Shown: piece after piece, positions 28,875 through 37,972 of the stretch | Position numbering within the stretch: position 1 is the stretch's first letter | Layout of the letters: each line of letters begins with the position of its first letter | NCBI GenBank assembly: GCA_026627305.1 | Contig: JAPNVD010000025.1 | Coordinates: 1 to 58,559, forward strand | Reading direction: 5' to 3' | DNA: 58,559 bases | Source: Sulfolobaceae archaeon | GTDB taxonomy: Archaea > Thermoproteota > Thermoprotei_A > Sulfolobales > Sulfolobaceae | Notes under the pieces: generated by a model | What the model was told of the DNA's origin: nothing | The model's database searches: none | The model's input: only the letters and a program-made list of their open reading frames with translations | Made by a program: the position numbers and the translations under genes

Positions 28875-29960
28875 ATGAATAAGGAACAATTTTTTCTCGT
28901 CCTCTCATCATCATTATTTGGCATTTTATGGGGTGCTAACATACTAATAATCCCCCTTTACTTCCTATCTTTAGGGCTCTCCCCGCTAACCATAGGTGAA
29001 ATACTATCTCTCTCTGTACTATTTGGCTCTTTTATGGGCTTAGCCTTTTCCTTTCTAGGAGATATGTATGGGAGGAAGCGCTTATCAATAATAAATGAAG
29101 GGATTTCAGTCCTTGCCCTCCTCTTCCTCTATTTAAAGTATCCCATAGCTTACATCTTTACCATGAATTGGGGAGTACAAAGTTTGATCCCAGCCCTAAT
29201 GGCTGAGAAATCTGCCAACTTCCAGAGACTTATAGGGTTAAGCCAGAGCCTTAATATATTGCTCTCAGTTTTAGGAAGCCTTTTGCCAATAATCCTCACT
29301 TATAGGGAGATCCTACTCCTTGAAATATTCATAAACCTTATATCCATCATCCTTCTAATCCCAGTTAAGGAGAAGTTTAGAGGGGAGAGAAACAGCATAA
29401 CAATTAGGAGCATAAAGACTGTATCTAAATTCGTAACAGAAGCGATAACAGGCTTAGGTGCGGGTTTAATTTTACCATTAATGTCATTGTGGTTCCATCT
29501 AAAGTTCGGCATCAATGTATCATCCATGAGCCCAGTATTTGCTATAAGCGAAATAAGCTTAGCCTTAGGTAGTTATTTATCTGTAATAATTGCAGAGAGG
29601 CTTGGAGAGGTCAGGACAATAGTCCTTTTCCACTCAATAGCTATAGCGCTACTTTTCTACCTTCCTTTTTCACCATCCTTCATAATAGCCTCAGTTGTCT
29701 ACGTTATAAGGAACATACTGATGAACATGACATCTCCCGTATTTCAGACCATGGTGCTGAAGTTGATCCCTGAGGATGAGAGGGGTAGGGCTAGCGGAAT
29801 TATAAACTTCATGAGTTCGATACCCAGGGCTCTTGGACCAACAATAGGTGGGTATTTCTTCAACATTGAAAACCTATACTTACCGTTCTTTATGACAGGT
29901 AGCCTCTACTCGCTCTCTACTATCCTATTCTTCATCTTCTTCTCCTCTTCACAACAATAA
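28875..29960 (+). CDS. MFS transporter, small drug/sugar-efflux type
   Basis: 361 residues with 10-12 predicted helices. FSFLGDMYGRKRLSIINEG is the major-facilitator loop 2-3 motif, and VLKLIPEDERGRASGIINF is the matching loop in the second half. The length is at the short end for the family. No substrate can be read. Its 3' end overlaps the convergent radical SAM gene by 12 nt. ATG 28875 begins MNKEQFFLVLSSSLFG. Confidence 0.83.
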   Translation: MNKEQFFLVLSSSLFGILWGANILIIPLYFLSLGLSPLTIGEILSLSVLFGSFMGLAFSFLGDMYGRKRLSIINEGISVLALLFLYLKYPIAYIFTMNWGVQSLIPALMAEKSANFQRLIGLSQSLNILLSVLGSLLPIILTYREILLLEIFINLISIILLIPVKEKFRGERNSITIRSIKTVSKFVTEAITGLGAGLILPLMSLWFHLKFGINVSSMSPVFAISEISLALGSYLSVIIAERLGEVRTIVLFHSIAIALLFYLPFSPSFIIASVVYVIRNILMNMTSPVFQTMVLKLIPEDERGRASGIINFMSSIPRALGPTIGGYFFNIENLYLPFFMTGSLYSLSTILFFIFFSSSQQ

Positions 29961-31190
29961 CCTCTTCTCAAAGGTCACAACATCGAACTTCAGTCCTAGC
30001 TTTCTTGCGTAGTTCCAAGCCTCATTTATCTCCTCTTCAGTGGGATATCTCGCTATATCCTTATATTCGCCCCTAAACTTAGGTGAATTTGGATCAGCAA
30101 AGTTGTCTGGATGGTATTGATCCATTATGTTAACCCATACTTCAGGCATGTTCTTGGCTATCCAATCTAAGACTGGGAAAGTATCATCATAGACGTGGTT
30201 AGGCATTATTAAGTGCCTAATTACCATGTTCTCTCCCCAATCCCTTACAGTCTTCAAGTTCTTAGTTACTGTCTCAACGTACCAAGGGGTTCTTGAAAGC
30301 CTTAGTGCACATTTATCGTTTCCGTACTTGAAATCTGGTAGCCAAATATCAACTACTACCCTCAAGAGGTTCAAGGCTTCATCGCTCATATAAAAGTTGC
30401 TGTTCCAGAGGATGGGAACGTTTAGCTCACCCTTATAGGAGGCTGACTCTCTGCTTATAGGATAGTTTATAAAAGAGTCGTATTTTACGCTCTCGAACTC
30501 GTAATTTTCAGGGTATACACTAAACCCCTCTCTTGCTAAAATATCTATAGCCTCTATTATAGTGTGAAGGTGAATTGTTGGCTCCCCTCCCACGAGGTTT
30601 ATGTTGTGCACTCCCTCTAACCTTAACTCCTTCATCATATATGCCAGATCTCTAGGAGTAACCCTAACACCGTTATACTTGTCAGTGGAGATGTCGCCGT
30701 TTTGACAAAAGGCACACCTCATATTGCAAGAGGTGAAGAATATCGTACCAGACCCCTTGACTCCCCTGAACACCAATTCCTCCCCTCTATGGTGAAAATA
30801 AGCCCCGACCCTGCTCTCGGTATCTAGCATGCATGCCCCATACTTCTTCCCTTCTACTCTATTCACCCTACACCTCCACCTACAGAAAGAGCATGAATAT
30901 AGCCATTTCCTCACAATTGAGACCATTAGGTCTAAGAGGGAGACCTTAGGTATTTCAAGCTTAGTTATGTCTTCCTTCCCCTCATCAACATCTTTCCATA
31001 AGCTCAGAAACTTGGGTAAAGCGTTATAGAATTTGCTCCAAAGCTCCTCTAACTTATCGTCATCAGAGTAATCAACTCCTACCCTTTTTGCTATCAAGTA
31101 TTTGGCTGGCTTCCTATTTGTGGCAACTTTATAGTACCATCTAAGGTCGTCCTTCATATATTTCCATATCCATAGGCTACTGAAGTCCAT
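29949..31190 (-). CDS. Radical SAM protein, PflA-like, with an extra N-terminal cysteine group
   Basis: 413 residues. SCNMRCAFCQNGDIS has the CxxxCxxC cluster (Cys155, 159, 162) that binds the SAM-cleaving 4Fe-4S centre; NLVGGEPTIHLH is the GGE motif that contacts SAM. About 50 residues earlier CSFCRWRCRVNRVEGKKYGAC (Cys100, 103, 107, 120) gives a four-cysteine group likely to bind a second cluster or zinc, as in pyruvate-formate-lyase-activase-like proteins of archaea (AmmeMemoRadiSam/PflX relatives). The target is unknown and no glycyl radical enzyme is nearby. ATG 31190 gives an unusually long N-terminal region before the cysteines. Confidence 0.87.
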   Translation of the reverse strand: MDFSSLWIWKYMKDDLRWYYKVATNRKPAKYLIAKRVGVDYSDDDKLEELWSKFYNALPKFLSLWKDVDEGKEDITKLEIPKVSLLDLMVSIVRKWLYSCSFCRWRCRVNRVEGKKYGACMLDTESRVGAYFHHRGEELVFRGVKGSGTIFFTSCNMRCAFCQNGDISTDKYNGVRVTPRDLAYMMKELRLEGVHNINLVGGEPTIHLHTIIEAIDILAREGFSVYPENYEFESVKYDSFINYPISRESASYKGELNVPILWNSNFYMSDEALNLLRVVVDIWLPDFKYGNDKCALRLSRTPWYVETVTKNLKTVRDWGENMVIRHLIMPNHVYDDTFPVLDWIAKNMPEVWVNIMDQYHPDNFADPNSPKFRGEYKDIARYPTEEEINEAWNYARKLGLKFDVVTFEKRLLL

Positions 31191-31245
31191 TAAGTAAAGG
31201 TCTTACTGTAAAGTTATAAACTTCGCGTTTAATAGGATATTTGAG

Positions 31246-31773
31246 TTGACAGAAATATATACTATAGGACATTCAAACAGGAAGTTAGAGGATTTCTTAA
31301 GACTATTAACTTCATATAACATTGACATAGTAGTAGATGTTAGGCGTTGGCCTAAAAGCTCTAAATACCCTCATTTTAATAAAGAGAACTTGACTCAGGA
31401 ACTTCAAAAGGCTGGTATTCAGTACCTATGGTTTGAGGTCTTAGGTGGTTATAGAAAGTTCGGCAAAGATGTTAATGACATAAAAATCGCTAATTGCTTC
31501 AAGAGCGAGGGCTTTAGAGCCTATGCGACCTACATGGTCACATCAGAGAGCGTCAAAGGGGCACTGAACCAAATATCGAGCATCGCAAAAGAGACTAGAA
31601 TAGCGATAATGTGTGCAGAGGCACTTCCGTGGAATTGCCATAGAAAGATAATTTCAGATTGGTTTGTCTCTAAGGGCTTCAGGGTTTTACATATAATAAA
31701 TGAGGGAAAGACTGTTGAGCATAAGCTGAGCAGTTGTGCAGTTATAGATAATGGCGAGCTCAGATATGTCTAG
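31246..31773 (+). CDS. DUF488-family protein
   Basis: 175 residues. IYTIGHSNRKLEDFLRLL at the start, VVDVRRWPKSSKYPHFNKE, and RIAIMCAEALPWNCHRKIIS near the C-terminus are the hallmarks of DUF488, including the conserved CAE....CHR. The biochemical role is not established; the conserved Cys and His suggest nucleotide or metal binding. The TTG at 31246 lies about 30 nt after the TATA-like GTTATAAAC. It converges with the membrane gene at 31770 with a 4-nt overlap. Confidence 0.88.
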   Translation: MTEIYTIGHSNRKLEDFLRLLTSYNIDIVVDVRRWPKSSKYPHFNKENLTQELQKAGIQYLWFEVLGGYRKFGKDVNDIKIANCFKSEGFRAYATYMVTSESVKGALNQISSIAKETRIAIMCAEALPWNCHRKIISDWFVSKGFRVLHIINEGKTVEHKLSSCAVIDNGELRYV

Positions 31774-32255
31774 AAGAACAGCGTATCTAGATAAAAGGCA
31801 AAGGAGAAGAGAACTAACATAATTATTGGAATCACATAGTTGTAAATTATAGGGCTCTTGACACCTTTCCTTACCAACATAGTTCCTAAACCTGAGGTTA
31901 CGTGAAGTATGAAGAAGAAGTCCAATGGCGCTATGAGGATTAAGTGGAGGGTAAGGCTAGTACCCCTTGTCAGAAGCCCAAAAGTCATGGCTGTTATTAT
32001 ACTTGAGGTTTGGGGACCTGCACCGAATCCTGTAAACCCCTCAGCTAAAGCTAGGGCTAAGAGAAAGTAAGCTGTAGTCCTCTGGACTTCAGGTCTATAT
32101 ATGGAATCCTTTGAGGAAGGATTAAACGCTGACTTGTATTTATCGCCCAGCATTATAATTCCTAAAAGGAAAAGCGGTATGAACTTCACCACAGCACCAA
32201 TTGAGGCTATGAGAGTTGCTAGGTAAACTATTAGATCAGTCCTTTCTCGCAACAT
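31770..32255 (-). CDS. Membrane partner of the YedY-like molybdoenzyme
   Basis: 161 residues with four to five membrane helices (IVYLATLIASIGAVVKFIPL, AYFLLALALAEGFTGFGAG, SLTLHLILIAPLDFFFILHV, VIPIIMLVLFSFAFYL). ATG 32255 lies inside the last codons of the upstream molybdoenzyme gene (20-nt overlap), so the two are translationally coupled. A histidine in SLTLHLIL and another in FFILHVTSG could hold haem b, as in YedZ/cytochrome-b-type partners, but the sequence is not obviously YedZ. It probably anchors the molybdoenzyme and connects it to quinones. Confidence 0.7.
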   Translation of the reverse strand: MLRERTDLIVYLATLIASIGAVVKFIPLFLLGIIMLGDKYKSAFNPSSKDSIYRPEVQRTTAYFLLALALAEGFTGFGAGPQTSSIITAMTFGLLTRGTSLTLHLILIAPLDFFFILHVTSGLGTMLVRKGVKSPIIYNYVIPIIMLVLFSFAFYLDTLFF

Positions 32256-32877
32256 CGGGGTAACCCAGGCTCTCCCAGTATCCTAAGACGTTCTTCGAAG
32301 TCACATGTATCCTAACTAGCCATTTTGTGTAAGTGTAACCCCACCATCTTGGAACTACCATCCTAACTGGATACCCATGGACAAGGGGTAACGGTTGACC
32401 ATCAACCATATAAGCCACTAGGGTATCGTCTTCCATCGCCTTCCACATAGGCAGGTCTGCAGTATAGCCTTCAGCACCAAAAGTCAACACTTTTATGGCG
32501 TTCTGGTTAGGTTTTGCTAAGTTTAGTATATACTTTAACGGAACTCCAGTCCACTCTACGTTTGCCCTTAAGAAATCAGGGTCTGAGACACACTGTATGG
32601 TATCCTTTATTGTAACTGAGGGCATACTGACCAATTGATCGTAGGTGAGCTTTAGGGGATTCTCGACATCACCATCAACGGTGAGGACATAATTTTCTAA
32701 GCTTAGCGTTGGGGTTTTGCCTATCTGAACAACGTACCAACTGGCGAAAGGTGTTAATCCATTAGCGTTGGGGTTTTGATTATTGTAAGAAGGTAATTGA
32801 ATGCTGGCGCTAAGCCTATATAAGGCTATTAAAGAAGCGCTAGCAAACATAAGCTTAAGGAAGTTTCTCCTATTCAC
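32236..32877 (-). CDS. Tat-exported molybdopterin oxidoreductase (YedY/MsrP-like)
   Basis: 213 residues. The N-terminus MNRRNFLKLMFASASLIAL is a twin-arginine signal (RRNFLKL), so it folds with its cofactor inside and is exported. ENYVLTVDGDVENPLKLTYD and TIQCVSDPD, with Cys96 as likely molybdenum ligand, then LVHGYPVRMVVPRWWGYTYTK are characteristic of the sulfite-oxidase/YedY fold. YedY-type enzymes reduce protein methionine sulfoxide; small archaeal members may act on other oxides. It is the first gene of a two-gene unit with an integral membrane subunit. Confidence 0.9.
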   Translation of the reverse strand: MNRRNFLKLMFASASLIALYRLSASIQLPSYNNQNPNANGLTPFASWYVVQIGKTPTLSLENYVLTVDGDVENPLKLTYDQLVSMPSVTIKDTIQCVSDPDFLRANVEWTGVPLKYILNLAKPNQNAIKVLTFGAEGYTADLPMWKAMEDDTLVAYMVDGQPLPLVHGYPVRMVVPRWWGYTYTKWLVRIHVTSKNVLGYWESLGYPDVARKD

Positions 32878-33018
32878 AAGACGCTTTTATGTAAAAGTAG
32901 TAATAAATATTTTCCAAATATTTATTTATAATTCCCTCTTTTATAACATAAATGGCAAAATTAACTAAAAGGAAGAGAAGAGAAGAACCTTTATTAATCT
33001 GATATCTAAAGAGAGATT

Positions 33019-35610
33019 GTGAATACACCAATACGTAAACCATATAACCTCACTGTTAATTTTGTCACAAACCCCATAGGAGTAGATTCTAAGAGCGTGA
33101 AGCTGTGCTGGATGCTATCTCATGAACTGCCAAACGTATATCAGACTGCCTATAGGCTAGTGTTATACGACGATAAAGGAAACGTTGTATATGACAGTGG
33201 AAAGATGGAATCTGAAGATAATTGTGCTAAAATTGAAAATTTGAAAGAGAGGACGAGGTATTACTGGAAGATTAAATGGTGGGACAACTACGGGAATGAA
33301 AGCGACTTTAGCGATATTGCCTTTTTCGAGACAGGAATCATAGCTGGTTGGAGAGCTAAATGGATCATCTCTAAGGGTAGAGCTAAGAAAACGTTCAAGA
33401 TAACTAAGGGTGTGAAATACGCTAGGGCTTATGTTACTGGATTAGGCTACTACGAGCTTTACATTAATGGGCGTAAGGTTGATGAAGATAGAGTCCTTAC
33501 ACCGATATGGTCTGAATACAATAGTTATGTTTATTATTCCACATACGATATAACTCAACTCTTAAAACAAGGCGACAATATCATAGGAATTGAAAGCGGT
33601 AGAGGTAGATATATAAAACAATACGGTTACGACGAGAAGTATAAAGTTTTAGCTCAAGTACACATCGTTTATGAAGATGATAGCGAAGATGCTATAATTA
33701 CTGATGATAGCTGGGTTACTAAAGAAAGTCCCATAATATATAATGACATATATAACGGTACTGTTTATGACGAGAGGAAAGAGGAGAAGGATTGGCTTAC
33801 ATCGACTAGTACAGAAGGATGGGAGAAATGTACTATAGATGATTCTTTTCACCCTAGGCTCATCTCTGATTACTTGACCCCTCCTATAAGGAAAACTAAA
33901 AGGATAACCCCTAAGAGCATAAAGGCTATTGATGACAACACCTTCATAGTGGATTTCGGTCAAAACTTCTCTGGCGTAGTGAGGTTGAGCTTTCTATGTG
34001 AGAGACCAGGACAAGAAGTTGTTATAAGGCATGCTGAAGTACTGACAGAAGATGGAAGGCTAAACACTAAAAACCTGAGATCAGCTAAGGCAGAGGACAA
34101 GTTCATATGTGCTGAACCAGGTTTCAAGGTTTTCGAACCGAAATTCACATATCACGGCTTCAGGTACGCTGAAGTCAAGGGAGTTAAAATGCTAAACGAT
34201 AGTGTGATAGAGGGTATAGTGATTCACTCAGATGTACCCCATGTGGGCGGTATAGTCTTCTTAGGTGATGAAGTACTGAACGATATCCATAGGATCACCT
34301 TATGGTCGCTTAGGAGTAACTTCATGGGTATACCCACTGACTGTCCCCAAAGAGATGAGAGGATGGGCTGGCTCGGTGATTCGAATCTAACCATAGAAGT
34401 AGCCATGTTTAACCTATGGGCTTACGGTTTCTATAGGGAGTGGATAAGACAGATCGTTTATAACCAAAAAGCTGATGGTAGTGTTCCGGATGTCGTACCA
34501 CCTTTCTGGCAACTCTATCCTGCAGACCCTGCATGGGGAGATGAGATAGTATACTTACCCTATATGCTCTACCTCTTTTATGGGGATAAAGAGGTTCTAG
34601 AGGATTATTACGAAAACATGAAGAAGTGGGTCAATTTTCTATTACAGAAGACTGAAGATGGTATAGTTAAGTTCTCAAAATATGGCGATTGGGTACCTCC
34701 AATGCACATAAAATCTGCAGATACTCCTGGAGAACTAGTTTCCACCTGGATACTTTTGAAGGAGTTAAAAATAATGGGATATGTCGCAGAGATCTTAGGT
34801 AAAAAGGATGATAGTGAGGAGTTCAATAGGCTCTTCGAATCTATTAGAAATTACTTTAATAAACATTTTCTAAGAGGGGAAAACAATCAAGTATACTACA
34901 TTCAAGGATCTCAGACTTCACAAGTACTCCCCTTATATTTAGATATTATAACTCCCCAGGACAAAAGGGCTAAGGTACTGGAGAGATTGGTATGGGATGT
35001 TAAAGAACTTCACGATAGACATCTCAACACTGGGATAATAGGGACAAGGTATTTATTACCAGTCTTATGCGACTACGACTATGAGGATTTAGCCTTTGAT
35101 GTTGCCACTCAAACATCGTATCCGAGTTGGGGATATATGATTAAGGAAGGAGCTACCACACTCTGGGAAAGATGGGAGTATTTAACTGGTACTGCCATGA
35201 ACTCACACAATCATATAATGTTAGGAAGCATAGATACGTGGTTTTATGAATATCTTGCAGGCATAAGACCTGACGAAGCAGGTTTTAAGAAAATTATAAT
35301 AAAACCATGCTTCCCCACGAGATTAAAAGGTGTTATAGCTCATACCATTACCCCAAGAGGTCCAGTTTCCATATCATGGATAAGAGAGGATAGAAATCGT
35401 ATAGATATCAAGCTTTCCACACCCCCTTCAACTACGACTGAACTAATCTTACATGACAAAAACGTTGATCAGATATACTTGGATGAGGAGCTGGTCTTCA
35501 GTAGGAATGGTAAAATAGCGGATATAGTTAAATTAAGCGATTCGAAAATTAAGATAAGGTTAGGAAATGGAGAATTTAGACTAAAAATTGTCTTAAATGT
35601 AGGTAAGTAA
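33019..35610 (+). CDS. Alpha-L-rhamnosidase, GH78
   Basis: 863 residues hydrolysing terminal alpha-L-rhamnose from glycosides. In order: an N-terminal Fn3-like beta domain (ARTRYYWKIKWWDN-type sequence around 75-95), a carbohydrate-binding beta domain with YARAYVTGLGYYELYINGRK (about 134-153), then the (alpha/alpha)6 barrel with TDCPQRDERMGWLGD (440-454), containing the Asp/Glu acids of GH78, and EGATTLWERWEYLTGTAMNS nearer the C-terminus, and a final beta domain. No signal peptide, so it is likely cytosolic. GTG 33019 follows a TATA-like CTTTATTAA. No sugar transporter is adjacent. Confidence 0.88.
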   Translation: MNTPIRKPYNLTVNFVTNPIGVDSKSVKLCWMLSHELPNVYQTAYRLVLYDDKGNVVYDSGKMESEDNCAKIENLKERTRYYWKIKWWDNYGNESDFSDIAFFETGIIAGWRAKWIISKGRAKKTFKITKGVKYARAYVTGLGYYELYINGRKVDEDRVLTPIWSEYNSYVYYSTYDITQLLKQGDNIIGIESGRGRYIKQYGYDEKYKVLAQVHIVYEDDSEDAIITDDSWVTKESPIIYNDIYNGTVYDERKEEKDWLTSTSTEGWEKCTIDDSFHPRLISDYLTPPIRKTKRITPKSIKAIDDNTFIVDFGQNFSGVVRLSFLCERPGQEVVIRHAEVLTEDGRLNTKNLRSAKAEDKFICAEPGFKVFEPKFTYHGFRYAEVKGVKMLNDSVIEGIVIHSDVPHVGGIVFLGDEVLNDIHRITLWSLRSNFMGIPTDCPQRDERMGWLGDSNLTIEVAMFNLWAYGFYREWIRQIVYNQKADGSVPDVVPPFWQLYPADPAWGDEIVYLPYMLYLFYGDKEVLEDYYENMKKWVNFLLQKTEDGIVKFSKYGDWVPPMHIKSADTPGELVSTWILLKELKIMGYVAEILGKKDDSEEFNRLFESIRNYFNKHFLRGENNQVYYIQGSQTSQVLPLYLDIITPQDKRAKVLERLVWDVKELHDRHLNTGIIGTRYLLPVLCDYDYEDLAFDVATQTSYPSWGYMIKEGATTLWERWEYLTGTAMNSHNHIMLGSIDTWFYEYLAGIRPDEAGFKKIIIKPCFPTRLKGVIAHTITPRGPVSISWIREDRNRIDIKLSTPPSTTTELILHDKNVDQIYLDEELVFSRNGKIADIVKLSDSKIKIRLGNGEFRLKIVLNVGK

Positions 35611-35713
35611 TTACCTTTAATACTTTATTCACTCGTTTAAAAACTATGGAAAATCTAAAACAATTTATGTAAATCTTTTTAATTAAAATAGGTTATAAAT
35701 TATATATTATTGT

Positions 35714-35800
35714 ATGATTAGATATCAAACTTACGAATATAATTTAAGGCTATTGATAGTTAAGGATTTAACTAAAGGGATTTCAGTAACATATGGTTAG
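35714..35800 (+). CDS. Possible 28-residue upstream ORF of the YbaK gene
   Basis: ATG 35714 to TAG 35800 encodes MIRYQTYEYNLRLLIVKDLT plus eight residues and ends two bases before the YbaK ATG (35803). The strong TATA-like TTATAAATTATATATTA (35693-35709) predicts a transcript start near 35714, so this frame may open the transcript as a leader peptide. A weaker box (GATTTAAC, about 35763) could instead give YbaK its own leaderless start. Composition alone cannot prove translation. Confidence 0.3.
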   Translation: MIRYQTYEYNLRLLIVKDLTKGISVTYG

Positions 35801-35802
35801 CC

Positions 35803-36252
35803 ATGGATAATAAGTTAGAAGAGGAGCTGAAGAGCCTTAACATAACTTACCGTTTTGTGAGAGTGAAAGATGCCAGGACAGTAAAGTCTGCATCGGAATC
35901 CTTGGGTGTGAGCGAGGATAGGATAGCTAAAACAGTCATAGTAATAGCTGATGGTAAGCCCTATGCTGTGTTCATAAGAGGAAATAAGAAGGTAAACTTA
36001 GATAGCGTGAAGAATTTCTTAAAAGTTAAAGAAGTGAGGATGGCTAAGGCTAGTGAAGTGAAAAGGCTAACTGGCTATGAAGTAGGAGGAGTACCCCCCA
36101 TAATACCTGATATCGAGACGATAATGGATGAGGATCTAGCTATTGACGAAAATGGAGTCTATTGTGGTGGAGGTGATGATAAAACTCTCCTTTATATAAT
36201 ACCTAAGGAATTAAAGGAAAAAATAGGTATTAGGGTTTTCAAAAACGATTAA
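35803..36252 (+). CDS. YbaK/ProX-type aminoacyl-tRNA deacylase
   Basis: 149 residues of the YbaK/EbsC fold, which hydrolyses mischarged tRNA (Cys-tRNAPro, Ala-tRNAPro or similar). Evidence is ITYRFVRVKDARTVKSASES, DRIAKTVIVIADGKPYAVF with the conserved Lys that positions the substrate, and GYEVGGVPPII, the glycine-rich loop. Free-standing length is normal. ATG 35803 starts MDNKLEEELKSLN. It converges with the DUF35 gene with a 4-nt stop overlap. Confidence 0.9.
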   Translation: MDNKLEEELKSLNITYRFVRVKDARTVKSASESLGVSEDRIAKTVIVIADGKPYAVFIRGNKKVNLDSVKNFLKVKEVRMAKASEVKRLTGYEVGGVPPIIPDIETIMDEDLAIDENGVYCGGGDDKTLLYIIPKELKEKIGIRVFKND

Positions 36253-36782
36253 GCTGGAATAAACTCGTAAGTTAAATACCCTTCTGGCTCCCTCCTAGTA
36301 ACCCTTAACTTCACTTTCATCCCCACTTTTACCTCTTTAGCGTTAACCCACGCTAACACATTGACACCGTTGCTCATCCTAGCTATCCCAACAATGTAAT
36401 CCCCATAATGGGAGAATGAGGGAGGCTTAACGTTTATAACAGTGTAAGTTATGAGCTCGCCTTCAGTGGGCATCTCCACCCATTCAAGACCTGAAATCCT
36501 GCAGTTTGGACAGTCGTCTTGAGGTGGAAAATAAATGGCTCCACACTTAGGGCACTTAGTTGCCAATATTTTACCCTCCTTAAGTGCACTGAAGAACCTC
36601 TCAACTTTCTTCACTGGTAATTGATATCTTAGATCTATCTCTCTAACATCAACCCATAAGGGGTTGTTTGTCTTCTGTTCTTTAATTATTGGCAATCCTT
36701 CAGCTTTAAGTAAAGAGTCTACATAGTCAATTGTCTGATTGATGCTCTCCTGTAGCTTATTCCTACTATCCTTTAGGGTCAT
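36249..36782 (-). CDS. DUF35 (OB-fold, zinc ribbon) partner of the adjacent thiolase
   Basis: 177 residues. CPKCGAIYFPPQDDCPNC is the four-cysteine zinc ribbon. The later LITYTVINVKPPSFSHYGDY and VNVLAWVNAKEVKVGMKVKL form the OB fold that binds CoA in thiolase:DUF35 assemblies. A helical N-terminal extension of about 75 residues carries LPVKKVERFFSALKEGKILA. ATG 36782 overlaps the upstream thiolase stop (36779) by 4 nt, so the two are made together and should form a complex. Confidence 0.9.
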   Translation of the reverse strand: MTLKDSRNKLQESINQTIDYVDSLLKAEGLPIIKEQKTNNPLWVDVREIDLRYQLPVKKVERFFSALKEGKILATKCPKCGAIYFPPQDDCPNCRISGLEWVEMPTEGELITYTVINVKPPSFSHYGDYIVGIARMSNGVNVLAWVNAKEVKVGMKVKLRVTRREPEGYLTYEFIPA

Positions 36783-37966
36783 GTTGAAGGCCTCCTAGTG
36801 GAGAATATTGTCACGTAGGCGTAATGTCCTGTCCCACCTACATTATGTGCTACTCCCATCCCGTTCTTCACATCAACTTGAGTACCTTTATGAGCCCTAT
36901 AGAGTAATTGCCTAGTAATTGAAACAGCCATGCTAACTCCTGTGGCACCTATAGGATGACCTTTAGCCTTTAGCCCTCCATCAACGTTAACGGGAATCCT
37001 CCCACCTATGTAGGTCTGTTTCTCTCTTGCTAGTAAATACCCTTCACCCCTCTTAGCGAATCCTAGATCCTCATAAGCCATTATCTCTGCAATAGTAAAG
37101 CAATCGTGGACTTCAGCTACATCGAAATACTTCCACGCGTTCTCGAATTCAATGTTAGCCTTCTTATAGGCTTGTTGAGCAGCTAAGTATGCAGCCTCAA
37201 TGTGTGTATAATCAGTCCTTCTACTTAGGTTAGCTGAACCGCTAGCCACTCCTTGGGAGACAATCCATACTGGGGAATCCGTTATCTTCTTTGCCACGTC
37301 CTCTGAGGCTAAGATTACAGCGGCAGCTCCATCAGTAATAGGAGATGAGTCTAGAAGCTTTAGGGGATATGCCACCATTCTGGAGTTTAAATATTCCTCC
37401 ATGGTTATCTCTTTCTGAAATTGGGCATAAGGATTTCTAGCTCCATAGTAGTGGTTCTTTATCGCTATCTCTCCTAGATCCTCTTGCTTAGCACCATACT
37501 TAGCCATATAGGCAGTGGCATGTAAGGCGTAATAGCCAGGGAATGTTAGACCAAAGTTCTCAAACTCCCAGAAGTAGTTGCCAGCCCTACCTATTAGCTC
37601 TACCACTTGCGGATTTGGAGATTGATGCATCTGCTCTACTCCGACAGCCAAGGCTATATCGACTTCCCCAGACTTTACAGCTAGGTAAGCCTCCCTTAAC
37701 GCGGCACTTCCACTAGCACATGCAGCCTCAACCCTCATAGTTCCCTTAGGACATAGACCAGCGTATTCCCCTACAACAATTGCTGGTAATTCTTCCGCGC
37801 TCCAGCTTCCAACGTTTCCCACTGAAAAGTACTGGATATCCTTGGGCTCTAGGTTTGCCTCCTCTAGAGCCTGCTTTATCGCCTCCCAAGCTAATTCCTG
37901 TAGATTAACATCTGTTCTAACTCCGAACTTTGTATGCCCAGTACCGATTATTGCTACATTTCTCAT
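36779..37966 (-). CDS. Acetyl-CoA acetyltransferase (SCP2-type thiolase), active-site Cys present
   Basis: 395 residues. Catalyses acetyl transfer between two CoA thioesters, in beta-oxidation or acetoacetyl-CoA formation. VEAACASGSAALREAY has the nucleophile Cys83. EVHDCFTIAEIMAYEDLG, GHPIGATGVSMAVSI and the terminal NVGGTGHYAYVTIF are the remaining catalytic loops of archaeal thiolases. It is followed by its DUF35 partner and preceded by an acyl-CoA synthetase only 6 nt upstream, forming one leftward operon. Confidence 0.93.
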   Translation of the reverse strand: MRNVAIIGTGHTKFGVRTDVNLQELAWEAIKQALEEANLEPKDIQYFSVGNVGSWSAEELPAIVVGEYAGLCPKGTMRVEAACASGSAALREAYLAVKSGEVDIALAVGVEQMHQSPNPQVVELIGRAGNYFWEFENFGLTFPGYYALHATAYMAKYGAKQEDLGEIAIKNHYYGARNPYAQFQKEITMEEYLNSRMVAYPLKLLDSSPITDGAAAVILASEDVAKKITDSPVWIVSQGVASGSANLSRRTDYTHIEAAYLAAQQAYKKANIEFENAWKYFDVAEVHDCFTIAEIMAYEDLGFAKRGEGYLLAREKQTYIGGRIPVNVDGGLKAKGHPIGATGVSMAVSITRQLLYRAHKGTQVDVKNGMGVAHNVGGTGHYAYVTIFSTRRPST

Positions 37967-37972
37967 ATTTTC

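Noticed and set aside
32953-33003. 16-codon frame (ATG GCA AAA ...) before the rhamnosidase
   Set aside because: Too short and lysine/arginine-rich from A/G-rich promoter DNA; no sign of translation.
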